A DNA stretch of 64,000 bases from Actinoplanes octamycinicus (GCF_014205225.1 NZ_JACHNB010000001.1:9777501-9841500), one strand, 5' to 3'; shown: positions 18,280-32,991, counted from the first letter of the stretch. Numbers and translations: made by a program. Notes: generated from the sequence alone by a model not told the origin.

Positions 18280-18560
18280 CGCCGCCGCTGGCACTCACGG
18301 TCGCGGCCGCCATCCACTGCCCGCCGCTCGTCACCGCTGGCAGCCAGACACCACCGCCGGCACTCACAGTCGCGGCCGCCACCCACTGCCCGCCGCTGGT
18401 CACCGCCGGCAGCCAGACGCCGCCGCTGGCACTCACGGTCGCGGCCGCCACCCACTGCCCGCCCGCTGGTCACCGCTGGCGCCAGACACCACCGCCGGCA
18501 CTCACGGTCGCGGCCGCCACCCATTGCCCGCCGCTGGTCACCGTGGTCGCAGCATCACCG
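18280..18560. repeat. 69-bp tandem repeat, about four copies
   Basis: The marker GCACTCAC recurs at 18291, 18360, 18429 and 18498, an exact 69-bp period. Each unit contains GTCGCGGCCGCCACCCACTG followed by CCGCCGCTGGTCACCG with a few substitutions, and copy 3 has small compensating indels. The length is a multiple of three, and frames are open through it on both strands, but none has a credible start, ribosome site or protein signature. I treat it as a non-coding minisatellite between priA and metK. Confidence 0.85.
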
Positions 18561-18681
18561 CTGTTCCTCACGGTTGCTGTGCCGTCCGGGTTGCGGTGCT
18601 CGCGGTTGGCCGGTTTCGGTACGGCCGGAGCACCCCCCAGCCGCGCAGTGCCTCGTGGCGGGCTACCCGGTCGGGAACGGA

Positions 18682-18713
18682 CGAAGCCGGCGCCCCTGGG
18701 GGCACCGGCTTCG
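18682..18713 (-). terminator. Terminator hairpin after metK
   Basis: CGAAGCCGG (18682-18690) pairs with CCGGCTTCG (18705-18713), and the stem continues with GC-rich pairs around a short loop. It starts 13 bases past the metK stop on the minus strand. Confidence 0.75.
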
Positions 18714-18725
18714 CGAAAGGCAGCG

Positions 18726-19916
<1,191 letters not shown>

Positions 19917-19958
19917 GGTGCTCCTCAGTTGTCGAATACAGGTAACGCGGAAGTCTAA

Positions 19959-21170
19959 TCAGACCGGCCGACCGTCACCGACCTGGGCATCGAGCCTGCC
20001 CACGACGTGGTCCAAGATCCTATCGGATACATCGTCTTTGGATAATTCCTCGAGCGCCTCGGTGTAGCCGTCCGCGCCCAGCACAGTAACGGTGTTCCGA
20101 TCCTGGCCGAAGACCCGATCGACGCCCACCTCATTCACCACGATGAGATCCGCACGCTTCTTCCGCATTTTCGCCCGGGCGTGTTCCAGCGCGTCGTGGG
20201 TCTCCGCGGCGAACGCCACCAGGATCTGCCCGGGCAGCTTGGCCGCGCCCAGCTCGGCGGCGATGTCCGGGTTCGTGACCAGGGTGATCGGGGCGGGCAG
20301 GCCGTCCTCGGTCTTCTTGATCTTCTGCTCGGCGACGGTGGCCGGGCGGAAGTCGGCGGGCGCGGCGGCCATCACCACGACGTCCGCCGACGCGGCCGCC
20401 TCGACGGTGGCCTTGCGCAGCTCCTCGGTGGTGCCCACCCGGATCAGGTCGGCGCCGGCCGGGTCGGGCAGCGACACGTTCGCCGCGATCAGCGTCACCC
20501 GCGCGCCGCGGGCCAGGGCGGCCCGGGCCAGGGCGTAACCCTGCTTGCCGGACGAGCGGTTGCCGAGGAAGCGAACCGGGTCGAGGGGCTCGCGGGTGCC
20601 GCCGGCGGTCACCACGACGTGCCGGCCGGCCAGATCCGGCGCGGCGGCCAGGGCGCGGAGGGCGTACGAGAAAATCGCCGAAGGCTCAGGCAAGCGGCCC
20701 TTGCCGGTGTCCTTGCCGGTGAGGCGGCCGACGGCCGGCTCGATCACCAGGGCGCCGCGGGAGCGCAGGGTCGCCACGTTGGCCCGGGTGGCCGGGTTCT
20801 CCCACATCTCGGTGTGCATGGCCGGCGCGTAGACGACCGGGCAGGTGGCCGTGAGCAGGGTGTTGGTGAGCAGGTCGTCGGCGATCCCGTGGGCCGCCTT
20901 GGCCAGGATGTCGGCGGTGGCCGGGGCGACCACGACCAGCTCGGCGGCGCGGCCGATCCGCACGTGCGGCACCTCGTGGGCGTCGTCCCACACCTGCGTC
21001 GCGACCGGGCGGCCGGAGAGGGCGGCCCAGGTCGGCTCGCCGACGAACTTGAGCGCCGAGGCGGTCGGCACCACCCGGACGCCGTGGCCGGACTCGGTGA
21101 ACAGTCGCAGCAGCTCGCACGCCTTGTAGGCGGCGATGCCCCCACAAACCCCCAGAACGACCTCAGTCAC
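19959..21170 (-). CDS. coaBC: Bifunctional phosphopantothenoylcysteine decarboxylase / synthetase
   Basis: Catalyses two steps of coenzyme A synthesis. 403 aa. The N-terminal CoaC flavoprotein half has GVCGGIAAYKACELLR, the active-site His in EVPHVRIG and PAMHTEMW (a variant of the PAMN motif usual in actinobacteria). The C-terminal CoaB half has VVTAGGTREPLDPVRFLGN and the Lys-rich KIKKTEDG. The substrate-clamp cysteine of the E. coli enzyme is not obvious in the segment RLTGKDTGKGRL. It lies between rpoZ and metK. Confidence 0.96.
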   Translation of the reverse strand: MTEVVLGVCGGIAAYKACELLRLFTESGHGVRVVPTASALKFVGEPTWAALSGRPVATQVWDDAHEVPHVRIGRAAELVVVAPATADILAKAAHGIADDLLTNTLLTATCPVVYAPAMHTEMWENPATRANVATLRSRGALVIEPAVGRLTGKDTGKGRLPEPSAIFSYALRALAAAPDLAGRHVVVTAGGTREPLDPVRFLGNRSSGKQGYALARAALARGARVTLIAANVSLPDPAGADLIRVGTTEELRKATVEAAASADVVVMAAAPADFRPATVAEQKIKKTEDGLPAPITLVTNPDIAAELGAAKLPGQILVAFAAETHDALEHARAKMRKKRADLIVVNEVGVDRVFGQDRNTVTVLGADGYTEALEELSKDDVSDRILDHVVGRLDAQVGDGRPV

Positions 21171-21244
21171 CGATTCTCACCTCGGATAGCAGTCGATCCC
21201 GCGCCCAGGAGCTGGACACGGGATCGGACGAACGCGCGGACCCT

Positions 21245-21508
21245 TTACGGGTGGTCGGTCGACTCGGCGGTCAGCAGACCAGCGTTGATCTCCCGCATCG
21301 CGATGGAGAGCGGCTTCTCCTGCGGGGTGGTCTCGACCAGGGGCCCCACATACTCGAGCAGACCCTCGCCGAGCTGGCTGTAGTAGGCGTTGACCTGGCG
21401 GGCGCGCTTGGCCGCGAAGATCACCAGCGAGTACTTCGACGAGGTCTTGTCGAGCAGCTCGTCGATCGGCGGGTTGGTGATGCCCTCGGGGTTGGCGACA
21501 GTTCCCAC
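21245..21508 (-). CDS. rpoZ: RNA polymerase omega subunit
   Basis: Small subunit of 87 aa that helps assemble beta-prime into RNA polymerase. [20 protein letters not shown] followed by [12 protein letters not shown] is the omega signature, and the C-terminal tail [16 protein letters not shown] is also typical. It sits 12 bases after gmk in the conserved gmk-rpoZ-coaBC-metK order. Confidence 0.97.
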   Translation of the reverse strand: MGTVANPEGITNPPIDELLDKTSSKYSLVIFAAKRARQVNAYYSQLGEGLLEYVGPLVETTPQEKPLSIAMREINAGLLTAESTDHP

Positions 21509-21520
21509 TGTGGTGAATCC

Positions 21521-22114
21521 TTAATGCTCGTGGGCTAGGTATAACGAACCGAGCAAGCCTACCAGCTCGTCAGCGGCCCGCTCGACGAAGTCGTTCACCA
21601 CGGTGACGTCGAACTCGGACTCGGCGGCCAGCTCCTCGTCCGCGTGGGCGAGCCGGCGCTTGATCGTCTCCGGGTCGTCGGTGCCCCGGCCGATCAGCCG
21701 GCGCTGCAGCTCCTCGACGCTGGGCGGGGCCAGGAAGACCAGCTGGGCCTCCGGCATGGCGGCCCGCACCTGGCGGGCGCCCTGCAGGTCGATCTTCAAC
21801 AGAACGGGCCGGCCCTCCATGAGCCAGCCCTCGACCTGCGCGCGAGGCGTGCCGTACAGGTTGCCGGCGAATTCCGCCCACTCCAGTAGCTGACCGCCGT
21901 CGATCAGGCGCTGGAACTCGGCGCGAGTTGCGAAGTGATAGTGCTCGCCGTCGGTCTCGTAGTCGCGTTTCTTGCGTGTCGTGACCGACACCGACAACCG
22001 GATCCAAGGCGAGCGCGCCCGGATCAGCTCGATCACACTGTCCTTGCCGACCCCGGAGGGGCCGGACAGGACGGTGAGGCGGGCTGCCGGGCGCGCGTCG
22101 TCATCCATGCTCAC
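21521..22114 (-). CDS. gmk: Guanylate kinase
   Basis: Phosphorylates GMP to GDP. About 197 aa. The P-loop is GPSGVGKDS, the GMP-binding segment is [19 protein letters not shown], and [13 protein letters not shown] is the Walker-B-like block. GTG at 22114 is used; an ATG two codons inside is an alternative. Located between mihF and rpoZ. Confidence 0.97.
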   Translation of the reverse strand: MSMDDDARPAARLTVLSGPSGVGKDSVIELIRARSPWIRLSVSVTTRKKRDYETDGEHYHFATRAEFQRLIDGGQLLEWAEFAGNLYGTPRAQVEGWLMEGRPVLLKIDLQGARQVRAAMPEAQLVFLAPPSVEELQRRLIGRGTDDPETIKRRLAHADEELAAESEFDVTVVNDFVERAADELVGLLGSLYLAHEH

Positions 22115-22140
22115 GGCTCATTCCTACACGAGCCGATGAG

Positions 22141-22458
22141 TCAGTTCGCAGCGAACTCCCCCAGGAGGGCCTTGCGCTGCTGGTCGCCGAGACCCCGGAG
22201 CCGGCGGCTCTCGGCGATCTTCAGCTTCTCCATGATCTGGGTCGCGCGGATCTTGCCGATGCCCGGCAGCGCCTGAAGCACGGCCGAGACCTTCAGCTTG
22301 CCGACGACCTCATCGGCCTCCGCGCGGTCCAGCACGGCGGCGAGGGTGGTCTTGCCGGACTTGAGCTGTTCCTTCAGCTCAGCCCGAGCCTTGCGAACTT
22401 CCGCAGCCTTCTCCAGCGCGGCAGCGCGCTGCTCGGGGCTCAGTGACGGGAGCGGCAC
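22141..22458 (-). CDS. mihF: Integration host factor, actinobacterial type
   Basis: A DNA-binding nucleoid protein of 105 aa specific to actinobacteria and unrelated to enterobacterial IHF. The N-terminal coiled helix (SPEQRAAALEKAAEVRKARA) is followed by a helix-two-turn-helix, with LQALPGIGKIRATQIMEKL carrying the HhH-like G-x-G-K loop. In Streptomyces the homologue affects development and antibiotic production. It is separated by 174 bp from pyrF, so it may have its own promoter. Confidence 0.95.
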   Translation of the reverse strand: MPLPSLSPEQRAAALEKAAEVRKARAELKEQLKSGKTTLAAVLDRAEADEVVGKLKVSAVLQALPGIGKIRATQIMEKLKIAESRRLRGLGDQQRKALLGEFAAN

Positions 22459-22526
22459 CAGTTCTCCTCAGGTCCCTATCGCGGCGGTAGTTCAATACCG
22501 GCGCTTCTGTGAAACGTGGTGTGCCA

Positions 22527-22563
22527 GGGAACCAAAGGGGCATGTGGTTCCCGGCGCCGGGAA
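22527..22563. promoter_or_regulatory. Overlapping inverted repeats between pyrF and mihF
   Basis: GGGAACCA (22527-22534) and TGGTTCCC (22545-22552) form an 8-bp inverted repeat. It overlaps a perfect 16-bp palindrome TTCCCGGCGCCGGGAA at 22548-22563. The two structures are mutually exclusive. They lie about 70-105 bases upstream of mihF and could be the pyrF terminator, a regulator site for mihF, or both. Confidence 0.5.
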
Positions 22564-22632
22564 AACTAGCGGTCATCGGCGCGTTCGGCAACGTCGGGGT
22601 ACCCCGGCCCGCACCCGGATACGCAGCGGGTT

Positions 22633-23463
22633 TCACCCGAGCGCGGTGCGCACCTCGCCCAGAACACGGTCCGCCGCGGCCCGGAGATCACCGATTTCCG
22701 GGCCCGCCGCGAGGACTTCCCGTGAGTACGACGGCAACACGTTGTGCAGGCTTTCGCCGAAGACCGCGCGCAGGTCATCGGGTGTTCCGCCCTGCGCTCC
22801 GAGGCCCGGCGCGAGCAGCGGACCGTTCACCGAGGAAAGCTCGTGACCGGTCTTTCCGATCGTTGCGCCGACCACCAGCCCGAAACTTCCGAGAGTGCTC
22901 ACACCCGCGTTGAGCTGGGAAATCTCGTCGATCACGGTCTGCGCGACGGTCTTCCCACCAGGGCTGACGGCATGCTGGACGGAAGCGCCTTCCGGGTTTG
23001 ACGTCAGTGCCAGGACGAAAATTCCGGCGCCGGTTTCGGTCGCGAGATCGAATGCCGGCCGCAGCGAGCCGACTCCGAGATAAGGACTCACAGTAATCGC
23101 GTCGGCGCGCAGAGTACTCGCCGGATCGAGGTAGGCGGACGCGTACGCGGCCATCGTCGAACCGATGTCGCCCCGCTTCACATCGAGAAGAACAAGCGCT
23201 CCGGCTTCTCGGGACTGTCGGATAGTTGACTCAAGAATCGCGACGCCACGTGACCCAAATCTCTCAAAAAACGCCGACTGCGGCTTCAGCACGGCCACCC
23301 GATCGGCCAGCGCCTCGACCACCGTACGGGCGAAGCGTTCCAGGCCGGCGACATCGTCGGAGAGGCCCCAGCGGGCCAGCAGAGCGGCATGAGGATCGAT
23401 GCCCACGCACAGCGGACCCCGTTGATCCATAGCGGTACGGAGCCGTTCGCCGAAGGTTTCCAT
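22633..23463 (-). CDS. pyrF: Orotidine 5'-phosphate decarboxylase (type 2)
   Basis: Last step of UMP synthesis. 276 aa, the length of the larger actinobacterial/myxobacterial type. The catalytic Lys-Asp motif is in LLDVKRGDIGSTMAAYA, and GPLCVGIDPHAALL is the N-terminal substrate loop. It follows bioA by 21 bases; the rest of the pyrimidine operon lies upstream. Confidence 0.96.
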   Translation of the reverse strand: METFGERLRTAMDQRGPLCVGIDPHAALLARWGLSDDVAGLERFARTVVEALADRVAVLKPQSAFFERFGSRGVAILESTIRQSREAGALVLLDVKRGDIGSTMAAYASAYLDPASTLRADAITVSPYLGVGSLRPAFDLATETGAGIFVLALTSNPEGASVQHAVSPGGKTVAQTVIDEISQLNAGVSTLGSFGLVVGATIGKTGHELSSVNGPLLAPGLGAQGGTPDDLRAVFGESLHNVLPSYSREVLAAGPEIGDLRAAADRVLGEVRTALG

Positions 23464-23484
23464 GGAGCAATTACCTCTCTCGTG

Positions 23485-24759
23485 TCAGCTAGCCGCTACG
23501 GCCGCGGCGATTCCTCGGGTAATGCGCGCCACGTCGTCGTCGTCCGCGACATAGGGCGGCATCGTGTAGATCAGGTCCCGGAACGGCCGCAGCCACACGC
23601 CCTCGGCCACGGCGGCCGCGGTCGCCCGCCGCATGTCCACCGGGTGGTCCAGCTGGACCACCCCGATCGCGCCGAGGACCCGCACGTCGGCGACCCCGGG
23701 CGCGCCGCGGAGCGGTTCCAGGCCGCTCGTCAAAGAGCTTTCGATCTCCGGTACGCGCCGAGCCCACCCGCCGTCGCGGAGCAGCCCGAGCGAGGCGTTC
23801 GCCACCGCGCAGGCCAGCGGATTGCCCATGAAGGTCGGCCCGTGCATCAGCCCGCCGCCCTCCCCCGCCGAGATCGCCCGCGCCACCTCCGGGGTGCAGA
23901 GCGTCGCGGCCAGCGTCAGGTAGCCGCCGGTCAGCGCCTTGCCCAGGCACATGATGTCCGGGCTGACCCCGGCGTGCCCGGCGGCGAAGAACCGCCCGGT
24001 CCGGCCGAAGCCGGTGGCGATCTCGTCGAAGATCAGGAAGATGCCGTGCTCGGCGGTGATCTCGCGAAGGACGGTGAGGTACTCCGGGTCGTGGAAGCGC
24101 ATCCCGCCGGCGCCCTGGACGACCGGCTCGATGATCACCGCCGCGATCTCGTCCTGGTTCTTCGCGACGATCTCCCGCAGCGCGTCCGCGTACTCCGGGA
24201 GGTACTCCGCCGGCGGCGCGTCGGCGAACACCTGGGCCGGCAGCACCCCGGTCCAGAGCGAGTGCATCCCGCCCTCCGGGTCACACACGCTCATCGGGTG
24301 GAAGGTGTCCCCGTGATAGCCGCCGCGCCAGGTGGCCAGCTTGCGCCGCCCCGGCCGGCCGAGCGCCCGCTGCGCCTGGAGCGCCATCTTGATCGCCACC
24401 TCGACCCCGATCGAGCCGGAGTCGCAGAGGAAGACGTGCTCCAGGCCGGGCGGGGTCAGCTCGACCAGCGTGCTGGCCAGCTCGATGGCCGGCGCGTGGG
24501 TGAGCCCGCCGAACATCACGTGGCTCATCCGGCCGGCCTGCTCGGCGAGCGCCGCGTCCAGCACCGGGTGCCGGTACCCGTGCACGGCGGCCCACCAGGA
24601 GGACATGCCGTCAACCAGCTCCCGGCCGTCGGCCAGCCGCAGCCGGACCCCGGCAGCGCTCTCCACCAGGTAGGGGTCGCCGGTGCCCGGCATCGGCCCG
24701 TACGGGTGCCAGACGTGCGCCCGGTCGAGCGCAAGCAGGTCGCGCTCGGCCGGGCTCAT
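23485..24759 (-). CDS. bioA: Adenosylmethionine-8-amino-7-oxononanoate aminotransferase
   Basis: PLP enzyme of biotin synthesis that uses SAM as amino donor. 424 aa. HVWHPYGPM and [19 protein letters not shown] are BioA-specific N-terminal signatures, [17 protein letters not shown] holds the PLP aspartate, and the Schiff-base lysine is in [20 protein letters not shown] overlaps the pyrD stop (ATGA), and pyrF begins 21 bases after its stop, so it is embedded in the pyrimidine operon. No other biotin gene is in the window. SAM-using BioA rather than a lysine-using homologue is inferred from the motifs only. Confidence 0.93.
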   Translation of the reverse strand: MSPAERDLLALDRAHVWHPYGPMPGTGDPYLVESAAGVRLRLADGRELVDGMSSWWAAVHGYRHPVLDAALAEQAGRMSHVMFGGLTHAPAIELASTLVELTPPGLEHVFLCDSGSIGVEVAIKMALQAQRALGRPGRRKLATWRGGYHGDTFHPMSVCDPEGGMHSLWTGVLPAQVFADAPPAEYLPEYADALREIVAKNQDEIAAVIIEPVVQGAGGMRFHDPEYLTVLREITAEHGIFLIFDEIATGFGRTGRFFAAGHAGVSPDIMCLGKALTGGYLTLAATLCTPEVARAISAGEGGGLMHGPTFMGNPLACAVANASLGLLRDGGWARRVPEIESSLTSGLEPLRGAPGVADVRVLGAIGVVQLDHPVDMRRATAAAVAEGVWLRPFRDLIYTMPPYVADDDDVARITRGIAAAVAAS

Positions 24760-25780
24760 CGCGCGGTCGTGGCGCGGGACGGGCGGGCGCCCTGGGCGAC
24801 CGCCTTGACCAGGTCCGGGCCCTTGTAGATGAACCCGGAGTAGAGCTGCACCAGGCTGGCGCCGGCGTCCAGGATCCGCGAGGCGTCGTCGGCCGACATG
24901 ATCCCGCCGACCCCGATGATTGGCAGCCGGCCGCCGGTCTCGCCGTGCACGAACGCCACCACCTCGCGGGCCCGCTCGGTGAGCGGCTTGCCGGAGAGCC
25001 CGCCGGACTCGGCGGCCAGGTGCTGGTCGCCCGGGGCGAGCCCGTCTCGGGCCAGGGTGGTGTTGGTGGCGATCAGCCCGGCCGCGCCGTGCTCCAGGCA
25101 GACCTCGAGCAGCTCGGCGATGGCCGGCTCGGTCAGGTCCGGGGCGATCTTCACGAGCACCGGGACGTCGCCGCTGAGCGCCTTCAGGATCTCCGTCATC
25201 GAGTCCCGATCCTGGAGACTGCGCAGACCGGGCGTGTTCGGCGAGGAGACGTTGACCGCGATGTAGTCGGCGTAGGGGCGCAGCAGCCGATAGGACTCCG
25301 CGTAGTCCTCGACCGCCTGGTCCAGCGGGGTGACCTTGGACTTGCCCAGCGAGATGCCGAGCGGCACCCCGATCGGGCCGAGCTCCGCCAGGCGCGCGGC
25401 CAGGGCGGCCGCGCCGGCGTTGTTGAAGCCCATCCGGTTGATGATCGCCTCGCTGTCCCGGAGCCGGAACAGGCGCGGCTTGTCGTTGCCCGGCTGCGCC
25501 TTGGCGGTCACCGTGCCGACCTCGACGAAGCCGAACCCCAGCGCCGGCCAGGCGGGCAGCGCCAGGCCGTTCTTGTCCATCCCGGCGGCCAGGCCGACCC
25601 GGTTCGGGAAGCGCACGCCGAACGCGTCGACCGGGGCGGAGAACGCGTAGCGGCGGCGCATCACCTCACGGGCGGCCGGCGGCATCGAGGCGAGCCGGTG
25701 CAGCGTCCACTCGTGCGCGGACTCGGCGTCGCCGCCGCCCAGCCGGAAGAGCACCGGCCGGACGGCGTTGCGGAAGAGGT

Positions 25781-25784
<4 letters not shown>
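24756..25784 (-). CDS. pyrD: Dihydroorotate dehydrogenase (quinone), class 2
   Basis: Oxidises dihydroorotate with the respiratory quinone pool; FMN enzyme on the membrane face. 342 aa. The N-terminal helix region [15 protein letters not shown] and EWTLHRLAS match the class 2 membrane-associating extension. [13 protein letters not shown] and the active-site serine segment [14 protein letters not shown] are present. ATG at 25784 is chosen because it overlaps the carB stop (ATGA); the upstream open frame is antisense noise. Confidence 0.96.
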
Positions 25785-29140
<3,356 letters not shown>

Positions 29141-29145
29141 TGAAC

Positions 29146-30252
29146 TCAGCCCTTCTTCTCGACGAGTTCCACGAAGCGGTCGAACAGGTAGTCCGCGTCG
29201 TGCGGGCCGGCGGCGGCCTCGGGGTGGTACTGGACGGTGAACGCGGGCACCTCGATGCCGCGCAGCCCTTCGACCACGTTGTCGTTGAGGCAGACGTGGG
29301 AGACCTCGACGCCGCCGAAGTCGGTGTCGATCACCTGGTTCAGCGGGGCGTCGACGGCGAACCCGTGGTTGTGGCTGGTCACCTCGACCTTGCCGGTGGT
29401 CTTGTCGAGCACCGGCTGGTTGATGCCGCGGTGGCCGTACCCGAGCTTGTAGGTCCCGAAGCCGAGCGCCCGGCCGAGGATCTGGCTGCCGAAGCAGATG
29501 CCGAACAGCGGCACCTGGCGGCGCATCACCTCCTGGGCGAGCGCGACCGGGCCGTCGGCGGTGGCCGGGTCACCCGGGCCGGGCGAGAAGAACACCGCGT
29601 CCGGGCTGACCTTCAGCAGGTCCTCGATCGACGAGGAGGCCGGGAAGATGTGCGTGGTCACGCCGCGGGCGGCCAGCCGGCGGGCGACGTTGCGCTTGAT
29701 CCCCAGGTCCAGCGCGGCGACCGTGTAGCGGTGCTCGCCCTCGGCCTCGACGGTGTACTTCGACCCGGTGGTGACCTGCGCGGAGAGGTCGGCGCCGAGC
29801 ATCTGCGGCTGGTCGAGCACCTTTGTCAGGAGCGACTGCGGGTCCAGATCGACGCTTGACACACCGACCCGCATGGCGCCGCGCTCGCGCAGGTGCCGGG
29901 TCAGGGCCCGGGTGTCGATGCCGCTGATCCCGACCACGCCCTCGGCGGCCAGGCGCTCGCCCAGGTCGCCCTTCGAGCGCCAGTTGGACGGGCGGCGGGC
30001 CGGGTCGCGGACCACGTAGCCGGAGACCCAGATCCGGTCCGACTCGTCGTCCTCGTCGTTGACGCCGGTGTTGCCGATCTGCGGCGCGGTCTGCACCACG
30101 ACCTGCTTGTGGAACGACGGGTCGGTCAGCACTTCCTGGTAACCGGTCATGCCGGTGGTGAAGACCGCCTCGCCGAAGGTCTCCCCCACGGCGCCGTAAG
30201 CCGTGCCGGAGAAGGAACGCCCATCCTCCAGCACCAGAATCGCCTTGGTCAC
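29146..30252 (-). CDS. carA: Carbamoyl-phosphate synthase, small subunit (glutaminase)
   Basis: Releases ammonia from glutamine for CarB. 368 aa. The class I amidotransferase nucleophile is the Cys of [15 protein letters not shown], and the His-Glu pair is in [13 protein letters not shown]. The N-terminal block [15 protein letters not shown] and [16 protein letters not shown] are typical CarA. GTG at 30252 is chosen because it overlaps the pyrC stop (GTGA). Confidence 0.97.
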   Translation of the reverse strand: MTKAILVLEDGRSFSGTAYGAVGETFGEAVFTTGMTGYQEVLTDPSFHKQVVVQTAPQIGNTGVNDEDDESDRIWVSGYVVRDPARRPSNWRSKGDLGERLAAEGVVGISGIDTRALTRHLRERGAMRVGVSSVDLDPQSLLTKVLDQPQMLGADLSAQVTTGSKYTVEAEGEHRYTVAALDLGIKRNVARRLAARGVTTHIFPASSSIEDLLKVSPDAVFFSPGPGDPATADGPVALAQEVMRRQVPLFGICFGSQILGRALGFGTYKLGYGHRGINQPVLDKTTGKVEVTSHNHGFAVDAPLNQVIDTDFGGVEVSHVCLNDNVVEGLRGIEVPAFTVQYHPEAAAGPHDADYLFDRFVELVEKKG

Positions 30253-31514
30253 TTGACCGCCTTCCCGTCCAGCACAGTTGCTTCTCCCCGCAGGAAGGTC
30301 GCCACGATGCGACCGGGCAGGGTCATACCCGCGTACGGCGTGTTCCTGCTGCGGCTCGCCAGCCCGGCCGGGTCTACGACCTGGCGCGCCGTCGGGTCCA
30401 CCAGCGTGAGGTTGGCCGGGGTGCCGGCCGTGGTCAGGTCGCCGCCGTGCCCGGCCAGCCCGGCGATCCGGGCCGGCGCGATCGACATCCGGTCGGCGAT
30501 CAGGTCCCACTTCTCGCCGAAGACGCTCAGCACGATCGGCAGCGCCGTCTCCAGCCCCAGCATGCCCGGCCGGGCGTACGACCACTCGCATTCCTTGTCC
30601 TGCACCGCGTGCGGGGCGTGGTCGGTGGCGACCACGTCGATCACCCCGTCCAGCAGCGCCTGGCGCAGCGCGGCGACGTCGGCGGCCGTACGCAACGGGG
30701 GGTTGACCTTGAAGACCGGGTCGTAACCGGCGGCCAGCTCGTCGGTCAGCAGCAGGTGGTGCGGGGTGACCTCGGCGGTGACCCGGACGCCGCGGGCCTT
30801 GGCCTGGCGCAGCACCTCGACCGAACCGGCCGTGGAGACGTGGCAGACGTGCAGGCGGCTGCCGACGTGCTCGGCGAGCAGCACGTCCCGGGCGATGATC
30901 GCCTCCTCGGCGACCGCCGGCCAGCCGGTCAGGCCGAGCCGGGTGCTGACCTCGCCCTCGTGCATCTGCGCGCCCTCGGTGAGCCGGGGCTCCTCGGCGT
31001 GCTGGGCGATCACGCCGTCGAACGCCTTCACGTATTCGAGCGCGCGGCGCATCAGCTTCGGGTCGGCGACGCAGAAGCCGTCGTCGGAGAAGATCCGGAC
31101 GTTGGCCGCCGAGGTGGCCATCGCGCCCAGCTCGGCCATCTGCTTGCCGGCCAGCCCGACGGTGACCGCGCCGATCGGCTGCACATCGACCAGGCCGGCC
31201 TCCCGGCCCAGCCGCCAGACCTGCTCGACCACGCCGGCGGTGTCGGCGACCGGCGAGGTGTTCGCCATCGCGCAGACGGCGGTGTAACCGCCCAGGGCGG
31301 CGGCGCGCGAGCCGGTCTCGACCGTCTCGGCGTCCTCCCGTCCGGGCTCGCGAAGGTGGGTGTGCACGTCGACCAGACCGGGCAGGGCCACCAGGCCGGT
31401 CGCGTCGATCACCTCGGCGCCCTTCTCCGCTTTGTCGGAGATGACGCCATCTGCGATATGCAGATCCGTCGGCGTTCCACCGAGAATCGAGACGCCCTTG
31501 AGCAGGTACGCCAT
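30249..31514 (-). CDS. pyrC: Dihydroorotase
   Basis: Cyclises carbamoyl-aspartate to dihydroorotate. About 421 aa, class I zinc enzyme. The metal site DVHTHLREPGREDAET and MANTSPVADT are diagnostic, and VATDHAPHAVQDKE carries the late metal-binding Asp/His. ATG at 31514 overlaps the pyrB stop by one base (TGATG); a GTG one codon upstream is an alternative. Confidence 0.96.
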   Translation of the reverse strand: MAYLLKGVSILGGTPTDLHIADGVISDKAEKGAEVIDATGLVALPGLVDVHTHLREPGREDAETVETGSRAAALGGYTAVCAMANTSPVADTAGVVEQVWRLGREAGLVDVQPIGAVTVGLAGKQMAELGAMATSAANVRIFSDDGFCVADPKLMRRALEYVKAFDGVIAQHAEEPRLTEGAQMHEGEVSTRLGLTGWPAVAEEAIIARDVLLAEHVGSRLHVCHVSTAGSVEVLRQAKARGVRVTAEVTPHHLLLTDELAAGYDPVFKVNPPLRTAADVAALRQALLDGVIDVVATDHAPHAVQDKECEWSYARPGMLGLETALPIVLSVFGEKWDLIADRMSIAPARIAGLAGHGGDLTTAGTPANLTLVDPTARQVVDPAGLASRSRNTPYAGMTLPGRIVATFLRGEATVLDGKAVK

Positions 31515-32434
31515 CACTTGCCTCCCAGGAGCAGGTAGAGGACGGCCATCCGGACGCTGACGCCGTTGGCGACCTGTTCGACGATCGTGGAGCGGGGTGA
31601 GTCGGCCACCTCGGGCGCGATCTCCATCCCGCGGTTCATCGGGCCGGGGTGCATGACGATCGCGTGCTCCGGCAGCCTCTTGAGCCGCGGCACGTCGAGC
31701 CCGTAGCGGCGGCTGTACTCGCGCGCGGACGGGAAGTAGGAGTCCTGCATCCGCTCGGTCTGCACGCGGAGCATCATCACCACGTCGCTGTCCGGCAGGA
31801 CCTCGTCGAGGTCGTAGGAGACCTGGAGCTTGTCGGACAGCGCCGCGGCCACGTCCACCGGGATCAGCGTCGGCGGGCCGACCACGGTGACCTGCGCGCC
31901 GAGGGTGGTGAGCAGCAGGACGTTGGACCGGGCCACCCGGCTGTGCAGCACGTCGCCGACGATGGCCACCCGCAGGCCGTCCAGGCGGCCCAGGCGGGAG
32001 CGCATCGTGTACGCGTCCAGCAGCGCCTGGGTCGGGTGCTCGTGGGTGCCGTCGCCGGCGTTCACCACCGAGCCGTCCACCCAGCCGGCCAGCCGGTGCG
32101 GGGCGCCGCTCGCCGAGTGCCGGATGACCACCGCGTCGGCGCCCATCGCCTGCAGGGTCAGCGCGGTGTCCTTCAGGCTCTCGCCCTTGGAGACGCTGGA
32201 CCCCTTCGCCGAAAAGTTGATCACGTCGGCGGAGAGCCGCTTGGCGGCCGCCTCGAAGGAGATCCGGGTCCGGGTGGAGTCCTCGTAGAAGAGGTTCACC
32301 ACGGTCCGGCCGCGCAGCGCGGGCAGTTTCTTCACCTCGCGCCCGGAGAGCGCGGCCATCTCGCCGGCGGTGTCCAGGATCAGCGTGGCGGTCTCGGCGT
32401 CCAGGTCGGCGGCGGAGCGCAGGTGCTTGATCAC
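31514..32434 (-). CDS. pyrB: Aspartate carbamoyltransferase, catalytic chain
   Basis: Condenses carbamoyl phosphate and aspartate. 306 aa. The carbamoyl-phosphate loop [17 protein letters not shown] and the [11 protein letters not shown] segment are present. No pyrI regulatory chain gene is seen, as expected for this operon type. It overlaps pyrR by four bases and continues directly into pyrC. Confidence 0.97.
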   Translation of the reverse strand: MIKHLRSAADLDAETATLILDTAGEMAALSGREVKKLPALRGRTVVNLFYEDSTRTRISFEAAAKRLSADVINFSAKGSSVSKGESLKDTALTLQAMGADAVVIRHSASGAPHRLAGWVDGSVVNAGDGTHEHPTQALLDAYTMRSRLGRLDGLRVAIVGDVLHSRVARSNVLLLTTLGAQVTVVGPPTLIPVDVAAALSDKLQVSYDLDEVLPDSDVVMMLRVQTERMQDSYFPSAREYSRRYGLDVPRLKRLPEHAIVMHPGPMNRGMEIAPEVADSPRSTIVEQVANGVSVRMAVLYLLLGGK

Positions 32435-32991
32435 TGAAGGCCTCCGATCAGTCGGACCTCGTCGGCGCCGTCGGTCTCGGTGAGCGCGACCTTGACGCTC
32501 TCGCTGAGCGCGGTCGGAATGTTCTTGCCGACGTAGTCGGCGCGGATCGGCAACTGCCGGTGACCGCGGTCGACCAGCACCGCGAGCTGCACCGAGCTGG
32601 GCCGGCCGAGGTCCTGCAGGGCGTCCAGGGCGGCCCGCACCGAGCGGCCGGAGAAGAGCACGTCGTCGACCAGGATCACCCGCAGGCCGTCGATGCCGCC
32701 GGCCGGCAGCTCGGTCTTGCCGAGCGCGCGGGTTTTCTGCAGGCGCAGGTCGTCGCGGTAGAGCGTGATGTCCAGGGAGCCGACCGGGACCTCGACGCCC
32801 TCGAAGGCGTGGATCCGGGCGGCCAGGCGGTGCGCCAGCGGGACGCCGCGGGTCGGGATGCCGAGAAGCACCGTGCCGGTCGCGCCGGACGTCTTCTCCA
32901 GGATCTGGTGGGCGATCCGGTCGACGACCCGGGACAGGTCGGACCCGGCCAAAATGATCTTGCTGGGCGCGTCTGCGCGTGGCTGCGCCAC
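32431..32991 (-). CDS. pyrR: PyrR: pyr operon RNA-binding regulator / uracil phosphoribosyltransferase
   Basis: About 186 aa. Binds pyr mRNA in response to UMP and also has uracil phosphoribosyltransferase activity. The PRPP loop [20 protein letters not shown] is clear, with [17 protein letters not shown] upstream. The start is set by a strong AAGGAGGT (32997-33004 complement) placed correctly for GTG at 32991; an upstream in-frame start would put its first codons inside the regulatory hairpin. It is the first gene of the operon and probably its own target. Confidence 0.95.
   Translation of the reverse strand: MAQPRADAPSKIILAGSDLSRVVDRIAHQILEKTSGATGTVLLGIPTRGVPLAHRLAARIHAFEGVEVPVGSLDITLYRDDLRLQKTRALGKTELPAGGIDGLRVILVDDVLFSGRSVRAALDALQDLGRPSSVQLAVLVDRGHRQLPIRADYVGKNIPTALSESVKVALTETDGADEVRLIGGLQ

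Noticed and set aside
18252..18524. Small Cys/Arg-rich frame in the 69-bp repeat (minus strand) and a His/Arg-rich frame on the plus strand
   Set aside because: Both are direct translations of the tandem repeat, without a ribosome site or any known fold.
18280..18560. CRISPR array
   Set aside because: The whole 69-bp unit is repeated with no unique spacers and there are no cas genes.
19917..19958. SAM riboswitch before metK
   Set aside because: Only 42 bases separate metK from coaBC, with no aptamer-like structure.
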